64,000 nucleotides of DNA from contig JADJTL010000001.1 in assembly GCA_016711215.1 (NCBI GenBank), positions 740,001 to 804,000 of the forward strand. Reading direction: 5' to 3'. This DNA is from Pseudomonadota bacterium (GTDB taxonomy: Bacteria > Myxococcota_A > Polyangia > GCA-2747355). Numbering within the stretch: position 1 is the stretch's first letter; each line of letters starts with the position of its first letter. Below the pieces are notes generated by a model. The model was not told where the DNA came from. It did no database searches and saw only the letters and a list, made by a program, of their open reading frames with translations. Positions 8,770 through 16,056 of the stretch are shown here, piece after piece. Both the position numbers and the translations under genes were made by a program.

Positions 8770-9135
8770 TTAGTCCTTTGCCCGCAGGCGCCCGACTTGG
8801 GCGGCCAGCGTGGGATCTTCGTCGAGGAGTCGCTGCAGTGCTTCGTGGAGCTTGGCCTGCGCCGCCGGTGGCAGCCCGGCCGTGCGCGTGCTGACCACCT
8901 TGTCGACCAACAGCCCGATCGCCTCGCGCCGTCCGATTTCGCCCGAGCGAATACGAGCCGCGATGCCCGCCCACTCGGCCCCGCGCGTCCCGGCCACCGG
9001 GTCCTGCGCCGTGGCGTGGCTCGCAAGCTGCTCCGCGAAGGGCCGCTCCGCTGGCCCGACCGCGCCGGCGGAAGGTGCGCGCACGGGCGGAAGCGGAGGC
9101 GTGGTGGGTGGTTTGGGACCGCCGATACGCATCAT
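8770..9135 (-). CDS. Small uncharacterised protein in PEGA cassette
   Basis: A predicted 121-residue protein. The N-terminal third is Pro-rich and low complexity. The rest is helical and charged (RIRSGEIGRREAIGLLVDKVV; LLDEDPTLAAQVGRLRAKD). The start at 9135 is set by GGAGG five bases upstream; a frame-extending GTG at 9159 lacks such a site. No signal peptide or membrane segment is seen. Its order between a Gly-rich protein and a PEGA protein suggests a shared function, but I do not recognise the family. The helical half vaguely resembles short regulators or chaperones of secretion systems. Confidence 0.6.
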   Translation of the reverse strand: MMRIGGPKPPTTPPLPPVRAPSAGAVGPAERPFAEQLASHATAQDPVAGTRGAEWAGIAARIRSGEIGRREAIGLLVDKVVSTRTAGLPPAAQAKLHEALQRLLDEDPTLAAQVGRLRAKD

Positions 9136-9239
9136 GATTGCCTCCACGACTCTTACCACTCACCGCGCGTCCGCACCATCCCGCTCGTCGTCGCGCCGGC
9201 CAGGGCTCTGCTGGGAGGGAGAGCGGCGAGGCTGGGACC

Positions 9240-9824
9240 TCAGGAGCGGATATTGCCGATCGCCGCTTTGGTGGTTTCGTGGCGCGCCTTCATCACGTTG
9301 GAGACCAACGCGATCTGGCGGCCTTCACGCTGGATCTGGTCCTGGAGGGCGAGGAGCTGCAGGTCATCGGTGACGCGGGACCCAAGCTGGCCGCCGCCGA
9401 TGACGCCGACGCTGCCGAGGCTGCCCACGCTGCCCACGCTACCCACGCCACCTACGCTGCCCACGCCGCCGCCCGCGAGCGGCGTTCCGGCGCTGTCGAA
9501 GGCGGTCGCCGCGCCGACGGTATCGCTGCCCACGCGGCTGATGGCCGCCGAAAGCGTGGGCAGGCCGACCATCCGGGTGGCGGCCGCTGCCCCCGCGAGC
9601 AGCACCCGTGACCCCTCGGCGAGGGCGAGCTTGAAGCCCGAGGGCGTCGAGGGCGTCTGGCGTTCACGACGCCAATCGACCATTAGATTCTCCGTGCTTC
9701 CGCCGGTCGGAGAGGCACTGGCGGACCTCCCGCTGGCAAGGACGGTGTCGGAAAGAGCGCTGGCGCTTGGGATCGTGCTGGCCGGAACGGTGCTAGCCGA
9801 ACTGCTGATCATTAGGCCGCTCAT
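9240..9824 (-). CDS. Uncharacterised protein with Gly-Ser-Val repeats and helical C-terminus
   Basis: A predicted 194-residue protein. It has a Ser/Ala-rich N-terminus, a middle region ending in a low-complexity stretch of GSV/GGV/GSL triplets encoded by 9-base repeats (about 9408-9475), and a conserved-looking amphipathic C-terminal helix (LLALQDQIQREGRQIALVSN then VMKARHETTKAAIGNIR). That C-terminus resembles helical subunits of needle- or rod-like assemblies, which is only an impression. Start ATG 9824 has GAGAGGAAG upstream. It heads the minus-strand cassette with the genes at 8770 and 7498. Confidence 0.6.
   Translation of the reverse strand: MSGLMISSSASTVPASTIPSASALSDTVLASGRSASASPTGGSTENLMVDWRRERQTPSTPSGFKLALAEGSRVLLAGAAAATRMVGLPTLSAAISRVGSDTVGAATAFDSAGTPLAGGGVGSVGGVGSVGSVGSLGSVGVIGGGQLGSRVTDDLQLLALQDQIQREGRQIALVSNVMKARHETTKAAIGNIRS
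9408..9475 (-). repeat. 9-base degenerate tandem repeats encoding Gly-Ser-Val
   Basis: Successive units of the form CTGCCCACG/CTACCCACG on the plus strand encode alternating GSV, GGV and GSL triplets on the minus strand. They lie within the gene at 9240. Confidence 0.85.
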
Positions 9825-9901
9825 TTGCTTCCTCTCATTCGTTTGGCTCTCATTTGTCTGGCTCCTGTTGGCGTGACCGGCGGCATTATCGGCCGGTCGA
9901 G

Positions 9902-9920
9902 GCGCAGGTTGCGCCTGCGC
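9902..9920. repeat. Inverted repeat in divergent promoter region
   Basis: GCGCAGG (9902-9908) and CCTGCGC (9914-9920) form a perfect 7-bp stem with a 5-base loop. It lies midway between two divergent genes, so it could be an operator. Confidence 0.4.
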
Positions 9921-10036
9921 TCTGCTCCTTGGTGCCGAAGAAAGGGGGGGGTGCGCCGGCGCGCCATCGCTGATGGCCTACGGCCTCCCACTTCACCCGA
10001 CAGGAGTCAGTTTTTTTGCAGCCGCGGCCCGGTCCC

Positions 10037-10042
10037 TATAAT
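10037..10042 (+). promoter_or_regulatory. Possible sigma-70 -10 box upstream of ftsB-like gene
   Basis: A perfect TATAAT in very GC-rich sequence, 82 bases before GTG 10125. The -35 is weak: TTGCAG at 10016-10021 gives a 15-base spacer. The preceding run of seven T residues could act as an UP-like element. Confidence 0.4.
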
Positions 10043-10124
10043 CGACCGAGCGGCTTGGCCCGCTGTGGCCCGTTGCAGTAGGCGCAGCGACGGGGGCGGC
10101 GACGCGCGGGTGAGGAGCGGAGAC

Positions 10125-10529
10125 GTGGCCCCAGTGGAGGACCCAGTGCTGGCCCCAACAGAGGACCCAGTGGTGGAAACGCAGGGCGTAGGGCGGAGAG
10201 CGGCGGGCCGCGCTGCACCTCGAGCGGAGCGAGGGGCGCGTCGAAGCGCTCGACGCTGGGTGTTGCGGCTCTCGCTCGCCGGGCTGCTTGCGGTGGCGCT
10301 CGGCTATGCGCCGCTGCCCTTTGCCGCCTCGGTCGGCGTCGGGCAGGTCCTGCAGCAGCGCCGGGAGTTGCGGGCGATCGTCGAGGGTAACGTCGAGCTC
10401 GCCGGCGAAAACCGCCGCCTCCTACGCGAGATTGAGCAGCTGCGCCGCGATCCGAGGGCCATCGAGCGCGCCGCACGGGACGATCTTGGCCTGGTCGGCA
10501 CGACGGATCTCGTGCTTGAGCTCGAGTAA
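10125..10529 (+). CDS. FtsB/DivIC-family septum formation initiator
   Basis: Predicted bitopic division protein of 134 residues. A basic, disordered cytoplasmic N-terminus is followed by one transmembrane helix (LRLSLAGLLAVALGYAPLPF) and a periplasmic coiled coil (QQRRELRAIVEGNVELAGEN). The C-terminal motif RDDLGLVGTTDLVLELE resembles the DivIC/FtsB ending that follows the coiled coil. Family members link FtsL, FtsQ and FtsW/I at the septum. GTG 10125 is chosen because AGGAG lies seven bases upstream. It is followed after 18 bases by the diguanylate cyclase gene, so division and c-di-GMP signalling may be cotranscribed. Confidence 0.8.
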   Translation: MAPVEDPVLAPTEDPVVETQGVGRRAAGRAAPRAERGARRSARRWVLRLSLAGLLAVALGYAPLPFAASVGVGQVLQQRRELRAIVEGNVELAGENRRLLREIEQLRRDPRAIERAARDDLGLVGTTDLVLELE

Positions 10530-10547
10530 CGAGCGGAGCTGGCAGTC

Positions 10548-12836
10548 GTGAGCTACCTGCTGATGGTGCTCGACAGCCTCTGGCGCCTGGTGCAGCGGCG
10601 ACTCGCCTTGCTCGCCGCGTGCGCCGGCGTGCTCTTGCTCCACGCGGGGCACCTGGAGCCCGTGAGCCCCCTGGGTCCGCGCTGGCCGGCAATGGCGGCC
10701 CTCGCCGGTCTCGCCGCGGTGCTGGCCTGGCGCGTGCTCGCGGGCTGGCCCGGCCACGCTTCGCTCTTTTCGACCCAGCTCCAACGCGCCGAGCTCGGCC
10801 TGCTCCTCCTCGTCCTGGTGCATGCCCTGGTGCAGCTCGCTGGGGGACCGCGCTCGGCCGCGCAGCCCCTCGTCTACGTCAGCGTGATCTTCCTGGTCGG
10901 GTTCAATGCACGGCTGACGGCTGCAGTGCTGACGCTGGCCGCGCTCGGCCTCCAGGCTCTCCTCGCCGGCGCCTTCGAGGGGCAAGGTGCGGTCGTCTGG
11001 CGCGAGCTGCTCTGGCGCGAGGGCAGCGTCTTGGCGTTCGCGCTCGCCAGCAAGCTCTTCCTGCAGCTCGAGGTCGTGACGCGTCGCCGCGAGCATGAAC
11101 GCCGACTGGCCGAAGAGGTGCGCGCCATGCGCGACGAGGCACGCGACTTCCGGCTGGTGCGCGCCTCCCTCTCCTCGGGTCAGGTCCAGGAGCGCCCGCA
11201 GGAGGAGGCCAAGCTGGCGCGCGGCGCGCTCGACTCGATACACCACTCGATGTACTTCGTCCTCGATTCGCTCAAGCGATCGCTCGATCTCCAGACCTGC
11301 ATCTTGCTCTGGTTGGATGCCGGCGGGCGCCAGCTCCGGATCAAGGAGATGATCTCGGACAGCAACCTCGTGCAGGAGACGCCGATCCCCGCCGCGGTCG
11401 GCGCGCTGGGCGGTGTCGTCAAGAATCGCCTCATGATCAACCTGCGCTCGCCGCGGCTGGGGGTGCGCGGCGTGCCCTACTACAGCGGCGCCGAGCGCGT
11501 GGGTGCCTTCGCCGGTGTCCCGGTGCTGGAGAACGGCCACCTGCGTGGGGTGCTCTGCGCCGACCGACGGAGCGAGGCGCCCTTCACGCCGCAGGACGAG
11601 CAGCTCCTGTTGCAGGCGACCGAGCAGGTGTTGCGCGCGATTCAGACCGAGCGCGCCCTCGCGGCCGTCGAGCGCTCGAAGTACGAGCACGAGCGCTTTC
11701 ATCGCGCATCGACGCTGCTCAACGCCGCGCTGACGCTCGAGCAGGTCTACGCCACCGCCTTCGCCGCGGCCCGCGAGGTCGCGCTCTTCGACTTGGCGGC
11801 GATCACGCTCTATGACCCGGAGCGCCGCAAGCACACCATCTGTCGCGTGGAGGAGACGAGCACCGCGCCGAAGAGCGAAGCGAGCGCTGAAACGCCGACT
11901 CGGGCAGCCAGTGGGAACGCGCGGCTGCAGGGGGTCGAGTTTGGCGAGAACACGGGCCTGGTGGCGATGGTGGTCAAGAACAAGCACTTCCTGCCGGCCG
12001 GCGGCGAGCTGCGTGAGGGCGAGATGCCCGTCTTCACGCGCAAGCTCGATCTTCGCGGCGTGCGCTCGTTGATCGTGATGCCCTTGATCGTCAAGGACCA
12101 GGCGGTGGGGACCTTCACGCTCGCCGCCAAGGCGCCGCAGCGCTATCCCAAGCATATGCGCGAGATGCTGGGCGTGATCACCAACCAGGTGGCCGTGGCG
12201 ATCGAGAACGCGAAGATGTACGAGCGGATGGAGGAGCTGGCGACGACCGACGGGCTGACCGCGCTGCCCAACCACCGGACCTTCCAGGCGCGCTTCGCCG
12301 AGATGCTCGCGCGCGCCGAGCGCCATGGAAAGCCGGTTTCGCTGGTGCTGACCGACGTCGACAAGTTCAAGGGCATCAACGACACCTACGGCCATCCCGT
12401 CGGCGATGAGGTGCTGAGGCGCGTGGCCGCGACGCTGGCCGCGCACGCGCGCAAGGTCGATCTGGTGGCGCGCTATGGCGGCGAGGAGTTCGCCATCGTG
12501 CTCGAGGAGACCGGCAGCAGCGGCGCGCGCCTGCTCTGCGAGCGGGTGCGGCAGGCGATAGCGGACGAGGTGCTGGTGTCGGAGAAGGGCAACTTCGGGG
12601 TCACGATTTCGCTCGGCGTGGCGACCTATCCGGACGACGGCCTGCAGAAACAGCAGCTGATCGAGCGCGCCGACCAGGCGCTCTACCATGCCAAGCACGG
12701 CGGTCGTAATCGCACCGTCTGCCATGGGGACATGCGGCGTCCGGCGGCGCTGGGGCGCGCCAGCGCCGCGGAGCGCGGGGGTGTGACGGGGCCCGCGTCG
12801 GCGGAGGCGCTGCTGGCCAGCGGCGCCGCTCGCTGA
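10548..12836 (+). CDS. Membrane GAF-GGDEF diguanylate cyclase
   Basis: A 762-residue enzyme expected to make c-di-GMP from two GTP. The N-terminal 180 residues carry several hydrophobic segments. A coiled coil and two GAF-like domains follow (about 225-375 and 385-560; SLIVMPLIVKDQAVGTFTL), then a GGDEF domain (about 565-725). The active-site signature is GGEEF at 644-648, and an inhibitory-site motif RKVD lies at 635-638, the usual spacing. DVDKFKGINDTYGHPVGDEVLR is the substrate/metal region. Catalytic activity is therefore likely, with product inhibition. The C-terminal 35 residues are low complexity. GTG 10548 has CGGAG upstream. Confidence 0.9.
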   Translation: MSYLLMVLDSLWRLVQRRLALLAACAGVLLLHAGHLEPVSPLGPRWPAMAALAGLAAVLAWRVLAGWPGHASLFSTQLQRAELGLLLLVLVHALVQLAGGPRSAAQPLVYVSVIFLVGFNARLTAAVLTLAALGLQALLAGAFEGQGAVVWRELLWREGSVLAFALASKLFLQLEVVTRRREHERRLAEEVRAMRDEARDFRLVRASLSSGQVQERPQEEAKLARGALDSIHHSMYFVLDSLKRSLDLQTCILLWLDAGGRQLRIKEMISDSNLVQETPIPAAVGALGGVVKNRLMINLRSPRLGVRGVPYYSGAERVGAFAGVPVLENGHLRGVLCADRRSEAPFTPQDEQLLLQATEQVLRAIQTERALAAVERSKYEHERFHRASTLLNAALTLEQVYATAFAAAREVALFDLAAITLYDPERRKHTICRVEETSTAPKSEASAETPTRAASGNARLQGVEFGENTGLVAMVVKNKHFLPAGGELREGEMPVFTRKLDLRGVRSLIVMPLIVKDQAVGTFTLAAKAPQRYPKHMREMLGVITNQVAVAIENAKMYERMEELATTDGLTALPNHRTFQARFAEMLARAERHGKPVSLVLTDVDKFKGINDTYGHPVGDEVLRRVAATLAAHARKVDLVARYGGEEFAIVLEETGSSGARLLCERVRQAIADEVLVSEKGNFGVTISLGVATYPDDGLQKQQLIERADQALYHAKHGGRNRTVCHGDMRRPAALGRASAAERGGVTGPASAEALLASGAAR

Positions 12837-12946
12837 GGGCGCCCCGAGCGCGGGGCCCCGCCGACAGGCGTGACAGTGTCGCTGAGCGTTGACATCGCGG
12901 GCCCGCCGACTTGCCGCCGACGGCTGGCGCTCGCTATGCTGCCGGC

Positions 12947-13945
12947 ATGCGGCAGCAGATTGAGCACTTTCTCAGCAGCCTCGAGCACGAACGCCGCCTC
13001 TCGCCGCATACGGTGCGGGCCTATCGCAGCGACCTCGAGCAGTTCCTCGGCTTCGCGGAGGATCGCTTCGGCCGGCCGCTGACGCCGGCTGACTTCGACC
13101 TGCCTGCGCTGCGGGGCTTCGTCGCCGCGCTCTTTCCCACCTGCGACAGCGCGAGCGTCGCGCGCAAGCTGAGCTGCCTGCGCAGCCTGGGCGCCTATCT
13201 CGTGCGCCGGCGCTCGCGGGCGGACAATCCGGCCCGCTTGATCAGTCTGCCGAAGCGCCGTCAGGTGCTGCCCCGCGTGCTTGATGTCGACGAGACCTTT
13301 CGCCTGATCGACGCGGCGCGCGCCGATGGCGCGGCGGGCAGCCGTGACCATGCCCTCGTCGAGCTGCTCTATGGCAGCGGGGTGCGCGTGGCGGAGCTCT
13401 GCGCCGTCGACCTCTGCGATCTCGACCTCCCGCGCGACGAGCGGGCCCCCGGCGTGATGCGGGTGCGTCACGGCAAGGGCGACCGCGAGCGGCTGGTGCC
13501 CTTCGGCAGCGCCGCGCGGCGCGCGCTCGAGCTCTATCTGCAGCGGCGCGCCGAGCTCGGTCACGGCGCTCTGGGGGCGGCGTCGCCGGCGCTTTGGCTC
13601 AACAGCCGGGGCGGGCGGCTCGGTGTGCGCAGCGTCGCGCGGATCGTGGCGCGCGCGAGCCAGCAGGCGATGAACCGCACGCCGGCCAGCCCCCACACGC
13701 TCCGGCACTCCTGCGCCACCCATCTGCTCGACGCGGGGGCGGGCTTGCGGACGATCCAGGAGATCCTCGGGCATGCGAGCCTGCAGACCACGCAGCGCTA
13801 TACGCATGTCAGTGTCGACCACCTGCTGGAGGTCTACGATCGCGCACACCCACGCGCGCGCCGGCCAGCGGGGCGAACGCAGGGAGCGACGACGAGGTTG
13901 CCCGCACTTGCAGCGGAGCCAGCGACGGCGCAGAGGAGGCGATGA
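12947..13945 (+). CDS. xerC: XerC/XerD-family tyrosine recombinase
   Basis: A 332-residue site-specific recombinase expected to resolve chromosome dimers at dif. The N-terminal SAM-like core-binding domain (about 1-95; RLSPHTVRAYRSDLEQFL) is followed by the catalytic domain with the first Arg in GSGVRVAELC, the HTLRHSCATHLL box, GHASLQTTQRYTHV and the Tyr nucleophile RYTHV. ATG 12947 is chosen because the family alignment begins there; an upstream TTG frame at 12911 is unlikely. No Shine-Dalgarno site is seen, and TATGCT (12936-12941) lies 5 bases before the ATG. The stop overlaps hslV, the same order as codV-clpQ-clpY in Bacillus. Confidence 0.88.
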   Translation: MRQQIEHFLSSLEHERRLSPHTVRAYRSDLEQFLGFAEDRFGRPLTPADFDLPALRGFVAALFPTCDSASVARKLSCLRSLGAYLVRRRSRADNPARLISLPKRRQVLPRVLDVDETFRLIDAARADGAAGSRDHALVELLYGSGVRVAELCAVDLCDLDLPRDERAPGVMRVRHGKGDRERLVPFGSAARRALELYLQRRAELGHGALGAASPALWLNSRGGRLGVRSVARIVARASQQAMNRTPASPHTLRHSCATHLLDAGAGLRTIQEILGHASLQTTQRYTHVSVDHLLEVYDRAHPRARRPAGRTQGATTRLPALAAEPATAQRRR

Positions 13946-14535
13946 TGGGCAGGGTTGGGGGCATCCAGCGCGAGCGCGCGCGGCTAGAGGAGCGAGGTGG
14001 CCTGCGGATTCGCAGCACGACGGTGCTCGCGGTCAAGCACCAAGGGGCGGTGGTGCTCGCGGCCGACGGCCAGGTGACCCTCAACGGCACCGTGGTCAAG
14101 AACGGCGCGCGCAAGGTGCGGCGGCTGGGTGATGGTCGGGCACTCGCGGGGTTTGCCGGATCGGCAGCCGACGGCATCACGCTCCTCGAGCGCTTCGAGG
14201 CCAAGCTCGAGGCGTCGGATTACAACCTGCGACGTGCGGCGGTCGAGCTGGCGAAGGATTGGCGCACCGATAAGCTGTTGCGGCGCTTGGAGGCGCTGAT
14301 GATCGTCGCCGATCGGGCCGACATCTTCCTGATCTCCGGCACCGGCGATGTGATCCAGCCTGACGACGGCGCGCTCGGTATCGGCTCCGGCGGCGCCTAT
14401 GCGCTCGCCGCCGCGCGGGCGTTGATGCAGCACAGCACGCTCGGCGCGCGCGCCATCGCCGAGGCCGCGTTGGGCATCGCGGCCGGCATTTGTATCTACA
14501 CCAACCACGAGCTGACCGTAGAGGAGCTGTCGTGA
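13945..14535 (+). CDS. hslV: ATP-dependent protease subunit HslV (ClpQ)
   Basis: Threonine peptidase core of the HslUV protease, a cytoplasmic proteasome-like complex. The conserved core begins with Thr-Thr (TTVLAVKHQGAVVLAADGQVT) and contains KNGARKVRRL with the catalytic Lys region, GFAGSAADGITLLERFE and IGSGGAYALAAARAL. The first Thr is the predicted nucleophile and would be residue 25 from ATG 13945, because about 24 extra residues precede it. ATG 13945 has GGAGG five bases upstream (ATG 13942 is also in frame). An in-frame CTG at 14002, also behind AG-rich sequence, would give a near-normal N-terminus. The gene overlaps xerC and hslU. Confidence 0.92.
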   Translation: MGRVGGIQRERARLEERGGLRIRSTTVLAVKHQGAVVLAADGQVTLNGTVVKNGARKVRRLGDGRALAGFAGSAADGITLLERFEAKLEASDYNLRRAAVELAKDWRTDKLLRRLEALMIVADRADIFLISGTGDVIQPDDGALGIGSGGAYALAAARALMQHSTLGARAIAEAALGIAAGICIYTNHELTVEELS

Positions 14536-15923
14536 AGCCAGTCGAAGCGCCGCGCGTGGCCGAGCTGACGCCGCGCGCCATTGTCGCGCAACTTGATCGC
14601 TACATCATCGGCCAGCAGGAGGCGAAGCGCGCGGTGGCGATTGCGCTGCGCAACCGTTGGCGCCGCCAGCAGGTCCCCTTGCCGCTGCGCGACGAGATCT
14701 ATCCGAAGAACATCATCATGATCGGGCCGACCGGCGTCGGTAAGACAGAGATCGCGCGCCGTCTGGCGCGCTTGGTCCAGGCGCCCTTCGTCAAGGTCGA
14801 GGCGACGAAGTTCACGGAGGTCGGCTACGTCGGTCGTGATGTCGAGTCGATCATTCGCGACCTGACGGAGATCGGCGTCAACATGGTCAAGGCCGAGGAG
14901 CGTGAGCGCGTGCGCGAGCGGGCACGGGAGCACGCCGAGCGCCGGCTCCTCGAGCTGCTGCTGCCGGATCCGCCAGCCCTTGCCCGTGGCGACGACCCGC
15001 CTGCCGCGGGCGCCCGCCCGGCCGACGCGTCCTCCGTCGCTCCCTCGCGCGAGCGCCTACGGGAGCTGCTGCGCGCGGGCAAGCTCGCTGAGCGCGAGGT
15101 CGAGATCGACGCGCAGGATCGCACGATGCCGGTGTTCGAGAACTTCAGCCAGGCCGGCATGGAGGAGATGGTCGTCAATATCTCGGACATGTTCGGCGGG
15201 GCCTTCCCGCGGCGGACCAAGCGCCGCCGCGTCAAGCTTCCGGAGGCGCTGCAGCTGCTGGAGGAGGAAGAGGCGAGCAAGCTGATCGACGGCGACCAGG
15301 TGGTCAAGGAGGCGATCGCGCGCGTCGAGAACGCCGGCTTGGTCTTCATCGATGAGATCGACAAGGTCACGGGGCGCCAGGGCGGTGGCGCGGGCGGCCC
15401 CGACGTCAGTCGCGAGGGCGTGCAACGCGACCTGCTTCCGGTGGTCGAGGGGTCGACGGTCAGCACCAAGTACGGTCCCGTGCGAACGGACCACATTCTC
15501 TTCATCGCCTCGGGCGCCTTCACCGTCGCCAAGCCCTCGGACCTGATTCCGGAGCTGCAGGGTCGTTTCCCGATACGCGTCGAGCTGAAGGCGCTGACCG
15601 AGGCCGACTTCGTGCGCATCCTCACCGAGCCGAAGAATGCGCTCTGCGCGCAATATGTCGCGCTGATGGCGGCCGAGCAGGTCGAGCTCGAGTTCCAGCC
15701 CGACGCGGTCGCCGAGGTGGCGCGAATCGCTGCCGAGGTCAATCGCGCGCTCGAGAACATCGGCGCGCGCAGGCTGCATACGGTGATCGAGAAGCTGCTC
15801 GACGAGCTGAGCTTCTCGGCGCCTGAGATCGGGCCGCAGCGGGTGCCGATCACCGGCGCCTACGTGCGCGAGCGGCTCGACCAGGTGCTGAGTCGGGAGG
15901 ATCTCTCGCGCTTCATCCTCTAG
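14532..15923 (+). CDS. hslU: ATP-dependent protease ATPase subunit HslU (ClpY)
   Basis: A 463-residue AAA+ unfoldase that feeds substrates to HslV. Visible motifs are Walker A GPTGVGKT (65-72), the pore loop GYVG (98-101), Walker B VFIDEID, the sensor region ELQGRFPIRVEL, and a C-terminus DLSRFIL that matches the tail that inserts into HslV. The intermediate I-domain (about 110-240) is present and contains a short Ala/Pro-rich insertion (PPAAGARPADASS). GTG 14532 overlaps the hslV stop as GTGA, with GAGGAG five bases upstream, so translation should be tightly coupled and subunit ratios fixed. Confidence 0.95.
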   Translation: MKPVEAPRVAELTPRAIVAQLDRYIIGQQEAKRAVAIALRNRWRRQQVPLPLRDEIYPKNIIMIGPTGVGKTEIARRLARLVQAPFVKVEATKFTEVGYVGRDVESIIRDLTEIGVNMVKAEERERVRERAREHAERRLLELLLPDPPALARGDDPPAAGARPADASSVAPSRERLRELLRAGKLAEREVEIDAQDRTMPVFENFSQAGMEEMVVNISDMFGGAFPRRTKRRRVKLPEALQLLEEEEASKLIDGDQVVKEAIARVENAGLVFIDEIDKVTGRQGGGAGGPDVSREGVQRDLLPVVEGSTVSTKYGPVRTDHILFIASGAFTVAKPSDLIPELQGRFPIRVELKALTEADFVRILTEPKNALCAQYVALMAAEQVELEFQPDAVAEVARIAAEVNRALENIGARRLHTVIEKLLDELSFSAPEIGPQRVPITGAYVRERLDQVLSREDLSRFIL

Positions 15924-15937
15924 CGCGAGCCGATCGC

Positions 15938-15956
15938 CGGGCCCTTGCTGGGCCCG
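15938..15956 (+). terminator. Hairpin after hslU
   Basis: CGGGCCC/GGGCCCG form a perfect 7-bp stem with loop TTGCT, 15 bases after the hslU stop. No T-run follows, so it is either a rho-assisted or a weak terminator. Confidence 0.4.
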
Positions 15957-16056
15957 CCCAGGATCGAGCGAAACGTGTACTGAGCGCGTAGCCCTGCGTT
16001 ATAGTGCCGATCGTGTGTGGGGTGTGCAGGGATTCACGCCTTCGTAGGCAGGGTGG

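Larger units (their letters stand above)
9825..10124. other. Divergent intergenic region
   Basis: About 300 bases separate the minus-strand cassette from the FtsB-like gene. The region holds short imperfect repeats around 9838-9870 (CATTTGTCTGGCTC-like), a 7-bp hairpin (9902-9920), a T-run (10011-10017) and a TATAAT box (10037-10042). On the minus strand, GCCGATAA (9886-9893) matches the sigma-28 -10 element, but no matching -35 is present. No gene is evident. Confidence 0.6.

Noticed and set aside
10011..10017. Run of seven T as an intrinsic terminator
   Set aside because: No GC-rich hairpin precedes it; more likely part of the promoter region.
10422..12725. 767-codon open frame on the minus strand
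   Set aside because: It is antisense to the GGDEF protein, rich in His/Arg/Gln as expected from a GC-rich shadow frame, and has no recognisable domain.
12889..12894. TTGACA upstream of xerC as a -35 box
   Set aside because: No -10-like sequence lies 15-19 bases downstream (the expected place is GC-rich).
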